Shown: positions 1 to 9,759, numbered from the stretch's first letter. The stretch: DNA of 64,000 nt from Pleurodeles waltl (GCF_031143425.1 NC_090441.1:222080928-222144927), one strand, 5' to 3'. Made by a program: numbers and translations. The notes: generated by a model from the sequence alone, not told the origin.

Positions 1-502
1 TTGCTGAACTCCCTGAGTTGAACTCCGGCTTCGTGGGACCCTCTTTTGGAGTGTTGAGACAACCGCCGTGCTCAGTCTTCTTGAACCCATGTTCAAGGGC
101 TTCTCCGGGTGCTGCCTTCTTGTGTGTGGGCTGTCTGTGTTGCTGAGAGCCCCCTCTGTCTCCTCTCCTACGTGGCGACATCCTGGTCCTTCCTAGGCGT
201 GGGCAGCGCCATTTTTCTTCAACCACAACCTTTGTAGCTAGCAAGTCTTGTTTGCGGTCTTTCGCCAACGAAACAACTCTGCATCCTCTAACACTCAGTG
301 GGACAACTTCTGCACAAAGGAAAAGTTCCTATGTCCTTTCGTTGTTGCAGAATCTTCAGCTTCTTCCATCTGGAGGCAGCAATTTTGCACCTTCATCCGG
401 TAGTGTTTAGTGGGCTCCTGTCACCCCGGACTCTTTCACGACTCTTGAACTTAGTCCCCTTCCTTTACAGGTCCTCAGGTCCAGGAATCCGTCTTCAGTG
501 CT
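1..502 (+). mobile_element. LTR fragment H1, left part (host of copy 1)
   Basis: Interior of an older LTR of the dominant family in sense orientation. It matches 57869-58400 and the reverse complement of about 39240-39740. It is cut at 502 by copy 1 and resumes at 9760, where the text continues as in the uninterrupted relative near 39200-39250. There is no credible gene: short open frames here are not supported by domain content. The left end lies outside the window. Confidence 0.85.
498..502. repeat. Target-site duplication of copy 1 (left)
   Basis: The pentamer gtgct immediately precedes the TGT of the 5' LTR and recurs at 9755-9759 right after the ACA of the 3' LTR. A 5-bp duplication is usual for Ty3/gypsy integrases. 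Confidence 0.95.
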
Positions 503-595
503 TGTGAGAAGGTAGCCTCTTTCTAGCCTTGTTACCCCCACTTTTGGCCTGTTTGTGAGTGTATGTCAGGGTGTTTGTCACTGTTTTCACTGTCT

Positions 596-838
596 CACTG
601 GGATCCTGATAGCCAGGCCTCAGTGCTCATAGTGAAAACCCTATGTTTTCAGTATGTTTGTTATGTGTCACTGGGATCCTGCTAGTCAGGACCCCAGTGC
701 TCATAAGGTTGTGGCCTATATGTATGTGTCACTGGGACCCTGTCACACAGGACCCCAGTGCTCATAGGTGTGCATGTATGTGTTCCCTGTGTGGTGCCTA
801 ACTGTCTCACTGAGGCTCTGCTAACCAGAACCTCAGTG
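596..838 (+). repeat. Four tandem stem-loop units in U3
   Basis: Each unit has the form CACTGgG(a)TCCTG-spacer-CAGGaCcCCAGTG and can fold on itself. Units lie at about 596-625, 669-699, 730-760 and 808-838. The same array in other family members has three units (copy 2, 11207-11396) or two units (copies 3 and 4, and the fragment at 58900-59020), so the copy number varies between LTR lineages. Confidence 0.8.
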
Positions 839-1058
839 GTTATGCTCTCTCATTACTTTCAAATTGTCACTAACAGGCTAGTGACCATTTTTACCAATTT
901 ACATTGGCTTCCTGGAACACCCTTATAATTCCCTAGTATATGGTACTGAGGTACCCAGGGTATTGGGGTTCCAGGAGATCCCTATGGGCTGCAGCATTTC
1001 TTTTGCCACCCATAGGGAGCTCTGACAATTCTTACACAGGCCTGCCACTGCAGCCTGA

Positions 1059-1771
1059 GTGAAATAACGTCCACGTTATTTCACAGCCATTTTACACTGC
1101 ACTTAAGTAACTTATAAGTCACCTATATGTCTAACCTTTACCTGGTAAAGGTTAGGTGCAAAGTTACTTAGTGTGTGGGCACCCTGGCACTAGCCAAGGT
1201 GCCCCCACCTTGTTCAGAGCCAATTCACTGAACTTTGTGAGTGCGGGGACACCATTACACGCGTGCACTACATATAGGTCACTACCTATATGTAGCTTCA
1301 CAATGGTAACTCCGAATATGGCCATGTAACATGTCTATGATCATGGAATTGCCCCCTCTATGCCATCCTAGCATAGTTGGCACAATCCCATGATCCCAGT
1401 GGTCTGTAGCACAGACCCTGGTACTGCCAAACTGCCCTTCCTGGGGTTTCACTGCAGCTGCTGCTGCTGCCAACCCCTCAGACAGGCATCTGCCCTCCTG
1501 GGGTCCAGCCAGGCCTGGCCCAGGATGGCAGAACAAAGAACTTCCTCTGAGAGAGGGTGTGACACCCTCTCCCTTTGGAAAATGGTGTGAAGGCAGGGGA
1601 GGAGTAGCCTCCCCCAGCCTCTGGAAATGCTTTGTTGGGCACAGAGGTGCCCAATTCTGCATAAGCCAGTCTACACCGGTTCAGGGACCCCTTAGCCCCT
1701 GCTCTGGCGCGAAACTGGACAAAGGAAAGGGGAGTGACCACTCCCCTGACCTGCACCTCCCCTGGGAGGTG
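1059..1771. repeat. Cluster of perfect palindromes in U3
   Basis: Inverted repeats seen directly: 1059-1084 (arms GTGAAATAACGT, 2-nt spacer), 1131-1155 (arms CTAACCTTTACC, 1-nt spacer), 1268-1295 (arms CTACATATAGGT, 4-nt spacer), 1551-1571 (arms GAGAGGGTG), 1729-1746 (arms GGGGAGTG) and 1754-1771 (arms CACCTCCC). The first three recur in most LTR copies of the window, e.g. near 29590, 29660, 37950 and 51231. They could be factor-binding sites or RNA hairpins; the function is unknown. Confidence 0.85.
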
Positions 1772-1952
1772 TCCAGAGCTCCTCCAGTGTGCTCCAGACC
1801 TCTGCCATCTTGGAAACAGAGGTGCTGCTGGCACACTGGACTGCTCTGAGTGGCCAGTGCCACCAGGTGACATCAGAGACTCCTGCTGATAGGCTCCTTC
1901 AGGTGTTAGTAGCCTATCCTCTCTCCTAAGTAGCCAAACCCTCTTTTCTGGC

Positions 1953-1959
1953 TATTTAG
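1953..1959 (+). promoter_or_regulatory. TATA-like box of the LTR (TATTTAG)
   Basis: TATTTAG within ggcTATTTAGggtctctg. The same core is kept in sense or reverse-complement form in every LTR copy that covers this region (8060, 17508, 28779, 37071, 40290, 52121, 59182, 59820). It lies between the palindrome-rich U3 and the splice-donor-like site, so a start site near 1985 is plausible. No transcript evidence is available here. Confidence 0.5.
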
Positions 1960-2380
1960 GGTCTCTGTCTCTGGGGAAACTTCAGATAACGAATGCATGA
2001 GCTCAGCCGAGTTCCTCTGCATCTCCCTCTTCACCTTCTGATAAGGAAACGACCGCTGACCGCGCTGGAAGTCTGCAAACCTGCAACATAGTAGCAAAGA
2101 CGACTACTGCAACTCTGTAACGCTGATCCTGCCGCCTTCTCGACTGTTTTCCTGCTTGTGCATGCTGTGGGGGTAGCCTGCCTCCTCTCTGCACCAGACG
2201 CTCCGAAGAAATCTCCCGTGGGTCGACGGAATCTTCCCCCTGCAACCGCAGGCACCAAAAAGCTGCATCACCGGTCCCTTGGGTCTCCTCTCAGCATGAC
2301 GAGCGAGGTCCCTCGAATCCAGCGACTCTGTCCAAGTGACCCCCACAGTCCAGTGACTCTTCAGCCCAAGTTTGGTGGAG

Positions 2381-2389
2381 GTAAGTCCT
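2381..2389 (+). other. Conserved splice-donor-like site in the LTR
   Basis: GGAG|GTAAGTCC is a near-ideal donor. It is repeated at 8488 and conserved, as its complement, in copies 2, 3 and 4; it is altered to GTTAGT in the solo LTR near 52549. Acceptor-like tracts ending in CAG follow at about 2679, 2860 and 2981. It may remove part of the long leader. Confidence 0.4.
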
Positions 2390-3401
2390 TGCCTCACCTC
2401 GCTGGGCTGCATTGCTGGGAACCGCGACTTTGCAGCTACTCCGGCCTCTGTGCACTTCCGGCGGAAATCCTTCGTGCACAGCCAAGCCTGGGTCCACGGC
2501 ACTCTAACCTGCATTGCACGACTTTCTAAGTTGGTCTCCGGCGACGTGGGACTCCTTTGTGCAACTTCGGCGAGCACCGTTTCACGCATCCTCGTAGTGC
2601 CTGTTTCTGGCACTTCTCTGGGTGCTACCTGCTTTAGTGAGGGCTCTTTGTCTTGCTCGACGTCACCTCTCTCTGCAGGTCCATTTTGCGACCTCCTGGT
2701 CCCTCCTGGGCCCCAGCAGCGTCCAAAAACGCCAAACGCACGATTTGCGTGTAGCAAGGCTTGTTGGCGTCCTTCCGGCGGGAAAACACTTCTGCACGAC
2801 TCTCCAAGGCGAGAGGGATCCGTCCACCAAAGGGGAAGTCTCTAGCCTTTTTTGTTCCTGCAGAAACCTCAGCTTCTTCTGTCCAGTCGAAGCTTCTTTG
2901 CACCCGCAGCTGGCATTTCCTGGGCATCTGCCCATCTCCGACTTGCTTGTGACTTTTGGACTTGGTCCCCTTGTTACACAGGTACCCTAGATTGGAAATC
3001 CACAGTTGTTGCATTGCTGGTTTGTGTCTTTCCTGCATTATTCCTCTAACACAACTCTTTTGTCCTTAGGGGAACTTTAGTGCACTTTGCACTCACTTTT
3101 CAGGGTCTTGGGGAGGGTTATTTTTCTAACTCTCACTATTTTCTAATAGTCCCAGCGACCCTCTACAAGGTCACATAGGTTTGGGGTCCATTCGTGGTTC
3201 GCATTCCACTTTTGGAGTATATGGTTTGTGTTGCCCCTATCCCTATGTTTCCCCATTGCATCCTATTGTAACTATACATTGTTTGCACTGTTTTCTAAGA
3301 CTATACTGCATATTTTTGCTATTGTGTATATATATCTTGTGTATATTTCCTATCCTCTCACTGAGGGTACACTCTAAGATACTTTGGCATATTGTCATAA
3401 A

Positions 3402-3407
3402 AATAAA
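3402..3407 (+). terminator. AATAAA polyadenylation signal of the LTR
   Basis: AATAAA in cataaaAATAAAgtacc, followed by T- and GT-rich DNA (tttatttttag, tgtgtattgtg). It is duplicated at 9509-9514 and present in complement in the minus-strand copies, for example at about 27369 and 35597. It marks the likely end of R. Confidence 0.7.
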
Positions 3408-3647
3408 GTACCTTTATTTTTAGTATAACTGTGTATTGTGTTTTCTTATGATATTGTGCATATGACACTAAGTGGTACTGTGGTAGCTTCACACGTCTCC
3501 TAATTCAGCCTAAGCTGCTCTGCTAAGCTACCATTATCTATCAGCCTAAGCTGCTAGACACCCTATACACTAATAAGGGATAACTGGGCCTGGTGCAAGG
3601 TGCAAGTACCCCTTGGTACTCACTACAAGCCAGTCCAGCCTCCTACA

Positions 3648-3670
3648 TTGGTTGTGCAGCGGTGGGATAA
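3648..3670 (+). other. Primer-binding site of copy 1, tRNA-Leu-like
   Basis: Directly after the LTR comes TTGGTTG then TGCAGCGGTGGGAT. GCAGCGGTGGGAT is complementary to the T-arm/acceptor end that I recall for vertebrate tRNA-Leu (ATCCCACCGCTGC...). Between it and the TGG that pairs with CCA there are extra bases. Copy 2 has TGGTGG-TG-CAGCGGTGGGAT, which matches a CCACCA-ended tRNA-Leu apart from a 2-nt insertion. Confidence 0.6.
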
Positions 3671-3919
3671 GTGCTTTGAGACTACTTACCACTCTTGTCA
3701 TTGTACTTTTCATAAGAGAAAAATATACAAAACAAGGTCAGTGTATATACACATAGCCAAAAAGTTTTGCATTTCCTCTTTTCACTCTTTTCTAAGTGCT
3801 GAAAAGTACTTCTAAACTTTCAAAAAGTTCTTAAAAGTTTAAAAAGTTTTTTCTGTCTTTCCAAAAAGTTCTGAAAACTTTTTTTGCTCTTTGTCTATCA
3901 CTTTAACTCTCTCTAAAAA
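3671..3919 (+). other. Leader between primer site and gag, AAAAGTTT-rich
   Basis: A short untranslated leader. Its last ~130 bases are built from AAAAGTT / AACTTTT words in both orientations, able to form A/T hairpins. The same composition is kept in copy 2 (15030-15110) and copy 3 (35115-35230). No gene is seen. A packaging or dimerisation role is possible but unproven. Confidence 0.55.
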
Positions 3920-6577
3920 ATGTCTGGCACAGGCCAAAAAGTTGAACTGTCCAAACTTGCATATGATCACCTTAGCTGGAAAGGAGCAAGGAGTCTCTGC
4001 ATAGAGAGAGGTTTGGGTGTAGGGAAGAATCCTTCCTTAGAACTGTTAATTAATATGCTTAGAGTACAGGATAAGGCCATAAGTGCCCAATCTGTAGAAA
4101 AAGTAGCTAATGGTTCTCAATCTGATCCAGGGACTCCCCCAGGAAAAGGTTCAGGAAAGAAACTTCTCAGCCTGCCCATTACTAGACAGTCTAGCATAGT
4201 TGGTACAGAGGTTGAATCACACCATACTAATGGTGTGCTCTCACATTATACTGGTAGCCAAGCTGTTAGGGTGCCCTCTGTAAGGGACAGGTCTCCTTCT
4301 GTTCATTCCCATCATACCTCTGTATCTAGAAATGTCCCTCCCACCCACCCTGATGACAGATTGTTAGAAAGGGAGCTCAATAGATTGAGAGTGGAACAAA
4401 CCAGACTGAAGCTCAAGAAGCAACAGCTGGATTTGGATAGACAGTCTTTAGAAGTAGAGAGGGAAAGACAGAAGTTGGGTTTAGAAACCCATGGTGGCAG
4501 CAGCAGTATTCCCCATAGTCATCCTGCAAAAGAGCATGATTCCAGGAATCTGCACAAGATAGTTCCCCCTTATAAGGAGGGGGATGACATTAACAAGTGG
4601 TTTGCTGCACTTGAGAGGGCCTGTGCTGTACAGGATGTCCCTCAAAAGCAGTGGGCTGCTATCCTATGGCTATCATTTAGTGGAAAAGGTAGGGATAGGC
4701 TCCTTACTGTAAAAGAAAATGATGCTAATAATTTCCAAGTTCTTAAGAATGCACTCCTGGATGGTTATGGCTTAACCACTGAACAGTACAGGATAAAGTT
4801 CAGAGAGACCAAAAAGGAGTCTTCACAAGACTGGGTTGATTTCATTGACCATTCAGTGAAGGCCTTGGAGGGGTGGTTACATGGCAGTAAAGTTACTGAT
4901 TATAAAAGCCTGTATAACACAATCCTGAGAGAGCATATACTTAATAATTGTGTGTCTGATTTGTTGCTCCAGTACCTGGTAGACTCTGATCTGACCTCTC
5001 CCCAAGAATTGGGAAAGAAGGCAGACAAATGGGTCAGAACAAGGGTGAACAGAAAAGTTCATACAGGGGGTGACAAAGATGGCAATAAGAAGAAAGATGG
5101 TGAAAAATCTCAAGATAAGCATGGGGATAAGGGTAAAACCAAAGATCCCACTTCAAATCTTAAACACTCTTCAGAGGGTGGGGATAAAACAAATTCTTCC
5201 TCTTCTTCCCAACCTGCACACATTAAAAAGCCTTGGTGCTTTGTGTGTAAAAATAGAGGCCATAGGCCAGGGGATAAGTCCTGTCCAGGTAAACCCCCTG
5301 AGCCTACCACCACTAATACATCAAGCTCTAGTGCCCCTAGCAGTAGTGGTACTAGTGGTGGGACTGCTGGCAACAGTCAAGCAAAGGGTGTAGTTGGGTT
5401 CACTTATGGGTCCATAGTGGAAACTGATGTAATCAGTCCCAAGACAGTTTCTGTCACACCTAGTGGCATTGGCCTTGCCACACTGGCTGCTTGTCCCCTT
5501 ACAATGGATAAGTACAGGCAGACAGTTTCAATAAATGGTGTTGAGGCCTTGGCCTACAGGGACACAGGTGCCAGTTTCACTTTGGTGACTGAAAACCTAG
5601 TGCCTCCTGAACAACACATCATTGGACAACAGTATAAGATTATTGATGTCCATAACTCCACTAAGTTTCTTCCCTTAGCTATAATTCAGTTTAGTTGGGG
5701 TGGAGTTACTGGCCCTAAGCAGGTGGTGGTATCACCTAGCTTACCTGTAGACTGTCTCTTAGGTAATGACCTAGAGGCCTCAGGTTGGGCTGATGTAGAG
5801 TTTTATGCCCATGCAGCCATGCTGGGCATCCCTGAGGAATTGTTCCCTCTCATTTCAAGTGAAATGAAAAAGCAAAGGAGAGAAGGCCTGAAAACTCAGG
5901 ATCCCTCTCCATCAACAGGTAAAAAGGGTATCACAGTATCCCCTAACCACCCTACCATTCAGGATACTATTCCTGTGGTGGGAGAAACCTCTCCTGGGGT
6001 GGCACCTGTTCCAAGGGAATCATCAGCTGGCAAAGCTGGACTCCCTGAGGTGGAAGTACCTCCCTGTGGGATAACTAACATTGGTGAGAAAAACAGCACC
6101 ATTTTAGTTAACATGGAGCATCCCTCCAACCCTCCCAGAGAAACTTTAGTGCAGAAACCCTGCACTACCTCACAACACTTAGGACAGCATCCCTGCCCTA
6201 GTGTGGAGCTCATAGGACAGCATCCCTGCCCTGCTCCAACTCAAGAGAAACAGCATCCCTGTTCTCTCTTCCAGCCAGATGGACAAAGTTTTTGCCCAGC
6301 TATGGCTTTTCTGAGACAGCATCCCTGTCTGGCATTTCCATCACTACAAATAGGTTCAGTGGACAATTCCCACTGCTCTAAACTAAAACTTACTGATAGA
6401 AACTCTGAAAATACATCTTCACATTGTTGCTTAGCTAAAAAACTTCAAACAGGGTCGTTTACATCCCTACAGGGAAGTAACCATATAGTGGATGATAAAG
6501 GGAGTAACCAGTCTATTGCAGAGCTCCTCTCTACTTATCACCACTTAGACAATAAAGTCTCAACTGGCCAAGGTTAG
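3920..6577 (+). CDS. Gag-protease polyprotein with cysteine-repeat tail (885 aa)
   Basis: The intact ORF starts at the first ATG after the leader. Residues ~10-50 look like a SAP-like helical module (L..CIERGL..GKNPS). Residues ~145-185 are a charged coiled coil. Residues ~205-370 are a retrotransposon capsid-type domain (NKWFAALE through DKWVRTR). A CCHC-type knuckle lies at C440-x2-C443-x4-H448-x6-C455. The aspartic protease has DTGA at 548-551 and LLGND near 613. Integrase and RT are absent. Instead, residues ~740-815 repeat a GQHPCP-like motif, and the last ~38 residues are homologous to the RNase H C-terminus of copy 3 but diverged. It should make virus-like-particle protein and process itself. 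The long uninterrupted frame and near-identical LTRs argue that it was coding at insertion. The role of the cysteine tail is unknown. Confidence 0.9.
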   Translation: MSGTGQKVELSKLAYDHLSWKGARSLCIERGLGVGKNPSLELLINMLRVQDKAISAQSVEKVANGSQSDPGTPPGKGSGKKLLSLPITRQSSIVGTEVESHHTNGVLSHYTGSQAVRVPSVRDRSPSVHSHHTSVSRNVPPTHPDDRLLERELNRLRVEQTRLKLKKQQLDLDRQSLEVERERQKLGLETHGGSSSIPHSHPAKEHDSRNLHKIVPPYKEGDDINKWFAALERACAVQDVPQKQWAAILWLSFSGKGRDRLLTVKENDANNFQVLKNALLDGYGLTTEQYRIKFRETKKESSQDWVDFIDHSVKALEGWLHGSKVTDYKSLYNTILREHILNNCVSDLLLQYLVDSDLTSPQELGKKADKWVRTRVNRKVHTGGDKDGNKKKDGEKSQDKHGDKGKTKDPTSNLKHSSEGGDKTNSSSSSQPAHIKKPWCFVCKNRGHRPGDKSCPGKPPEPTTTNTSSSSAPSSSGTSGGTAGNSQAKGVVGFTYGSIVETDVISPKTVSVTPSGIGLATLAACPLTMDKYRQTVSINGVEALAYRDTGASFTLVTENLVPPEQHIIGQQYKIIDVHNSTKFLPLAIIQFSWGGVTGPKQVVVSPSLPVDCLLGNDLEASGWADVEFYAHAAMLGIPEELFPLISSEMKKQRREGLKTQDPSPSTGKKGITVSPNHPTIQDTIPVVGETSPGVAPVPRESSAGKAGLPEVEVPPCGITNIGEKNSTILVNMEHPSNPPRETLVQKPCTTSQHLGQHPCPSVELIGQHPCPAPTQEKQHPCSLFQPDGQSFCPAMAFLRQHPCLAFPSLQIGSVDNSHCSKLKLTDRNSENTSSHCCLAKKLQTGSFTSLQGSNHIVDDKGSNQSIAELLSTYHHLDNKVSTGQG

Positions 6578-6594
6578 CCTTATTGTCCTTCGTT

Positions 6595-6609
6595 AGGGGG
6601 GGGGGGTTG
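6595..6609 (+). other. Polypurine tract of copy 1
   Basis: A run of eleven G after CGTTA, then TTG and the 3' LTR. Its position and composition fit plus-strand priming. Homologous G-runs precede the 3' LTRs of copies 2, 3 and 4. Confidence 0.85.
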
Positions 6610-9600
6610 TGTGAGAAGGTAGCCTCTTTCTAGCCTTGTTACCCCCACTTTTGGCCTGTTTGTGAGTGTATGTCAGGGTGTTTGTCACTGTTTTCACTGT
6701 CTCACTGGGATCCTGATAGCCAGGCCTCAGTGCTCATAGTGAAAACCCTATGTTTTCAGTATGTTTGTTATGTGTCACTGGGATCCTGCTAGTCAGGACC
6801 CCAGTGCTCATAAGGTTGTGGCCTATATGTATGTGTCACTGGGACCCTGTCACACAGGACCCCAGTGCTCATAGGTGTGCATGTATGTGTTCCCTGTGTG
6901 GTGCCTAACTGTCTCACTGAGGCTCTGCTAACCAGAACCTCAGTGGTTATGCTCTCTCATTACTTTCAAATTGTCACTAACAGGCTAGTGACCATTTTTA
7001 CCAATTTACATTGGCTTCCTGGAACACCCTTATAATTCCCTAGTATATGGTACTGAGGTACCCAGGGTATTGGGGTTCCAGGAGATCCCTATGGGCTGCA
7101 GCATTTCTTTTGCCACCCATAGGGAGCTCTGACAATTCTTACACAGGCCTGCCACTGCAGCCTGAGTGAAATAACGTCCACGTTATTTCACAGCCATTTT
7201 ACACTGCACTTAAGTAACTTATAAGTCACCTATATGTCTAACCTTTACCTGGTAAAGGTTAGGTGCAAAGTTACTTAGTGTGTGGGCACCCTGGCACTAG
7301 CCAAGGTGCCCCCACCTTGTTCAGAGCCAATTCACTGAACTTTGTGAGTGCGGGGACACCATTACACGCGTGCACTACATATAGGTCACTACCTATATGT
7401 AGCTTCACAATGGTAACTCCGAATATGGCCATGTAACATGTCTATGATCATGGAATTGCCCCCTCTATGCCATCCTAGCATAGTTGGCACAATCCCATGA
7501 TCCCAGTGGTCTGTAGCACAGACCCTGGTACTGCCAAACTGCCCTTCCTGGGGTTTCACTGCAGCTGCTGCTGCTGCCAACCCCTCAGACAGGCATCTGC
7601 CCTCCTGGGGTCCAGCCAGGCCTGGCCCAGGATGGCAGAACAAAGAACTTCCTCTGAGAGAGGGTGTGACACCCTCTCCCTTTGGAAAATGGTGTGAAGG
7701 CAGGGGAGGAGTAGCCTCCCCCAGCCTCTGGAAATGCTTTGTTGGGCACAGAGGTGCCCAATTCTGCATAAGCCAGTCTACACCGGTTCAGGGACCCCTT
7801 AGCCCCTGCTCTGGCGCGAAACTGGACAAAGGAAAGGGGAGTGACCACTCCCCTGACCTGCACCTCCCCTGGGAGGTGTCCAGAGCTCCTCCAGTGTGCT
7901 CCAGACCTCTGCCATCTTGGAAACAGAGGTGCTGCTGGCACACTGGACTGCTCTGAGTGGCCAGTGCCACCAGGTGACATCAGAGACTCCTGCTGATAGG
8001 CTCCTTCAGGTGTTAGTAGCCTATCCTCTCTCCTAAGTAGCCAAACCCTCTTTTCTGGCTATTTAGGGTCTCTGTCTCTGGGGAAACTTCAGATAACGAA
8101 TGCATGAGCTCAGCCGAGTTCCTCTGCATCTCCCTCTTCACCTTCTGATAAGGAAACGACCGCTGACCGCGCTGGAAGTCTGCAAACCTGCAACATAGTA
8201 GCAAAGACGACTACTGCAACTCTGTAACGCTGATCCTGCCGCCTTCTCGACTGTTTTCCTGCTTGTGCATGCTGTGGGGTTAGCCTGCCTCCTCTCTGCA
8301 CCAGAAGCTCCGAAGAAATCTCCCGTGGGTCGACGGAATCTTCCCCCTGCAACCGCAGGCACCAAAAAGCTGCATCACCGGTCCCTTGGGTCTCCTCTCA
8401 GCACGACGAGCGAGGTCCCTCGAATCCAGCGACTCTGTCCAAGTGACCCTCACAGTCCAGTGACTCTTCAGCCCAAGTTTGGTGGAGGTAAGTCCTTGCC
8501 TCACCTCGCTGGGCTGCATTGCTGGGAACCACGACTTTGCAGCTACTCCGGCCTCTGTGCACTTCCGGCGGAAATCCTTCGTGCACAGCCAAGCCTGGGT
8601 CCACGGCACTCTAACCTGCATTGCACGACTTTCTAAGTTGGTCTCCGGCGACGTGGGACTCCTTTGTGCAACTTCGGCGAGCACCGTTTCACGCATCCTC
8701 GTAGTGCCTGTTTCTGGCACTTCTCCGGGTGCTACCTGCTTTAGTGAGGGCTGTTTGTCTTGCTCGACGTCACCTCTCTCTGCAGGTCCAATTTGCGACC
8801 TCCTGGTCCCTCCTGGGCCCCAGCAGCGTCCAAAAACGCCAAACGCACGATTTGCGTGTAGCAAGGCTTGTTGGCGTCCTTCCGGCGGGAAAACACTTCT
8901 GCACGACTCTCCAAGGCGAGAGGGATCCGTCCACCAAAGGGGAAGTCTCTAGCCTTTTTCGTTCTTGCAGAAACCTCAGCTTCTTCTGTCCAGTCGAAGC
9001 TTCTTTGCACCCGCAGCTGGCATTTCCTGGGCATCTGCCCATCTCCGACTTGCTTGTGACTTTTGGACTTGGTCCCCTTGTTCCACAGGTACCCTAGATT
9101 GGAAATCCACAGTTGTTGCATTGCTGGTTTGTGTCTTTCCTGCATTATTCCTCTAACACGACTCTTTTGTCCTTAGGGGAACTTTAGTGCACTTTGCACT
9201 CACTTTTCAGGGTCTTGGGGAGGGTTATTTTTCTAACTCTCACTATTTTCTAATAGTCCCAGCGACCCTCTACAAGGTCACATAGGTTTGGGGTCCATTC
9301 GTGGTTCGCATTCCACTTTTGGAGTATATGGTTTGTGTTGCCCCTATCCCTATGTTTCCCCATTGCATCCTATTGTAACTATACATTGTTTGCACTGTTT
9401 TCTAAGACTATACTGCATATTTTTGCTATTGTGTATATATATCTTGTGTATATTTCCTATCCTCTCACTGAGGGTACACTCTAAGATACTTTGGCATATT
9501 GTCATAAAAATAAAGTACCTTTATTTTTAGTATAACTGTGTATTGTGTTTTCTTATGATATTGTGCATATGACACTAAGTGGTACTGTGGTAGCTTCACA

Positions 9601-9754
9601 CGTCTCCTAGTTCAGCCTAAGCTGCTCTGCTAAGCTACCATTATCTATCAGCCTAAGCTGCTAGACACCCTATACACTAATAAGGGATAACTGGGCCTGG
9701 TGCAAGGTGCAAGTACCCCTTGGTACTCACTACAAGCCAGTCCAGCCTCCTACA
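6610..9754 (+). repeat. 3' LTR of copy 1 (3145 bp)
   Basis: Repeats 503-3647 base for base except for about a dozen substitutions seen by eye, mostly in the 8270-9170 region, and no net indel. It carries the same stem-loop array, palindromes, TATA-like box (8060), donor-like site (8488) and AATAAA (9509). It contains no gene. Confidence 0.95.
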
Positions 9755-9759
9755 GTGCT
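9755..9759. repeat. Target-site duplication of copy 1 (right)
   Basis: gtgct directly after the LTR end, identical to 498-502. Confidence 0.95.

Larger units (their letters stand above)
503..3647 (+). repeat. 5' LTR of copy 1 (3145 bp)
   Basis: Begins TGTGAGAAGG and ends CTCCTACA, and is duplicated at 6610-9754. From left to right it holds four stem-loop repeats (596-838), a run of perfect palindromes (1059-1771), a TATA-like box (1953), a conserved splice-donor-like site (2381) and an AATAAA signal (3402). This suggests U3 of about 1.48 kb, then R and a long U5. Open frames on both strands are not supported as genes. Confidence 0.95.
503..9754 (+). mobile_element. Copy 1: young non-autonomous 3-kb-LTR retrotransposon (gag-pro only)
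   Basis: A 9252-bp element with 3145-bp LTRs at both ends, a primer-binding site, one 885-codon ORF, a G-rich polypurine tract and a 5-bp TSD. The LTRs align with a constant offset of 6107 bases. I count roughly a dozen substitutions by eye, so the insertion is recent. The internal region is only about 2.96 kb and has no integrase or reverse transcriptase. The gag-protease ORF runs into a short tail homologous to the end of RNase H in copy 3. Mobility therefore needs enzymes from a relative. It resembles in concept the plant TR-GAG elements, which keep gag but not pol. Confidence 0.93.

Noticed and set aside
1282..1873. Open frames of 60-131 codons within the LTR U3, on both strands
   Set aside because: They overlap each other in several frames, recur only because the LTR is duplicated, and follow palindromic GC-rich DNA. 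No domain or start context supports them.
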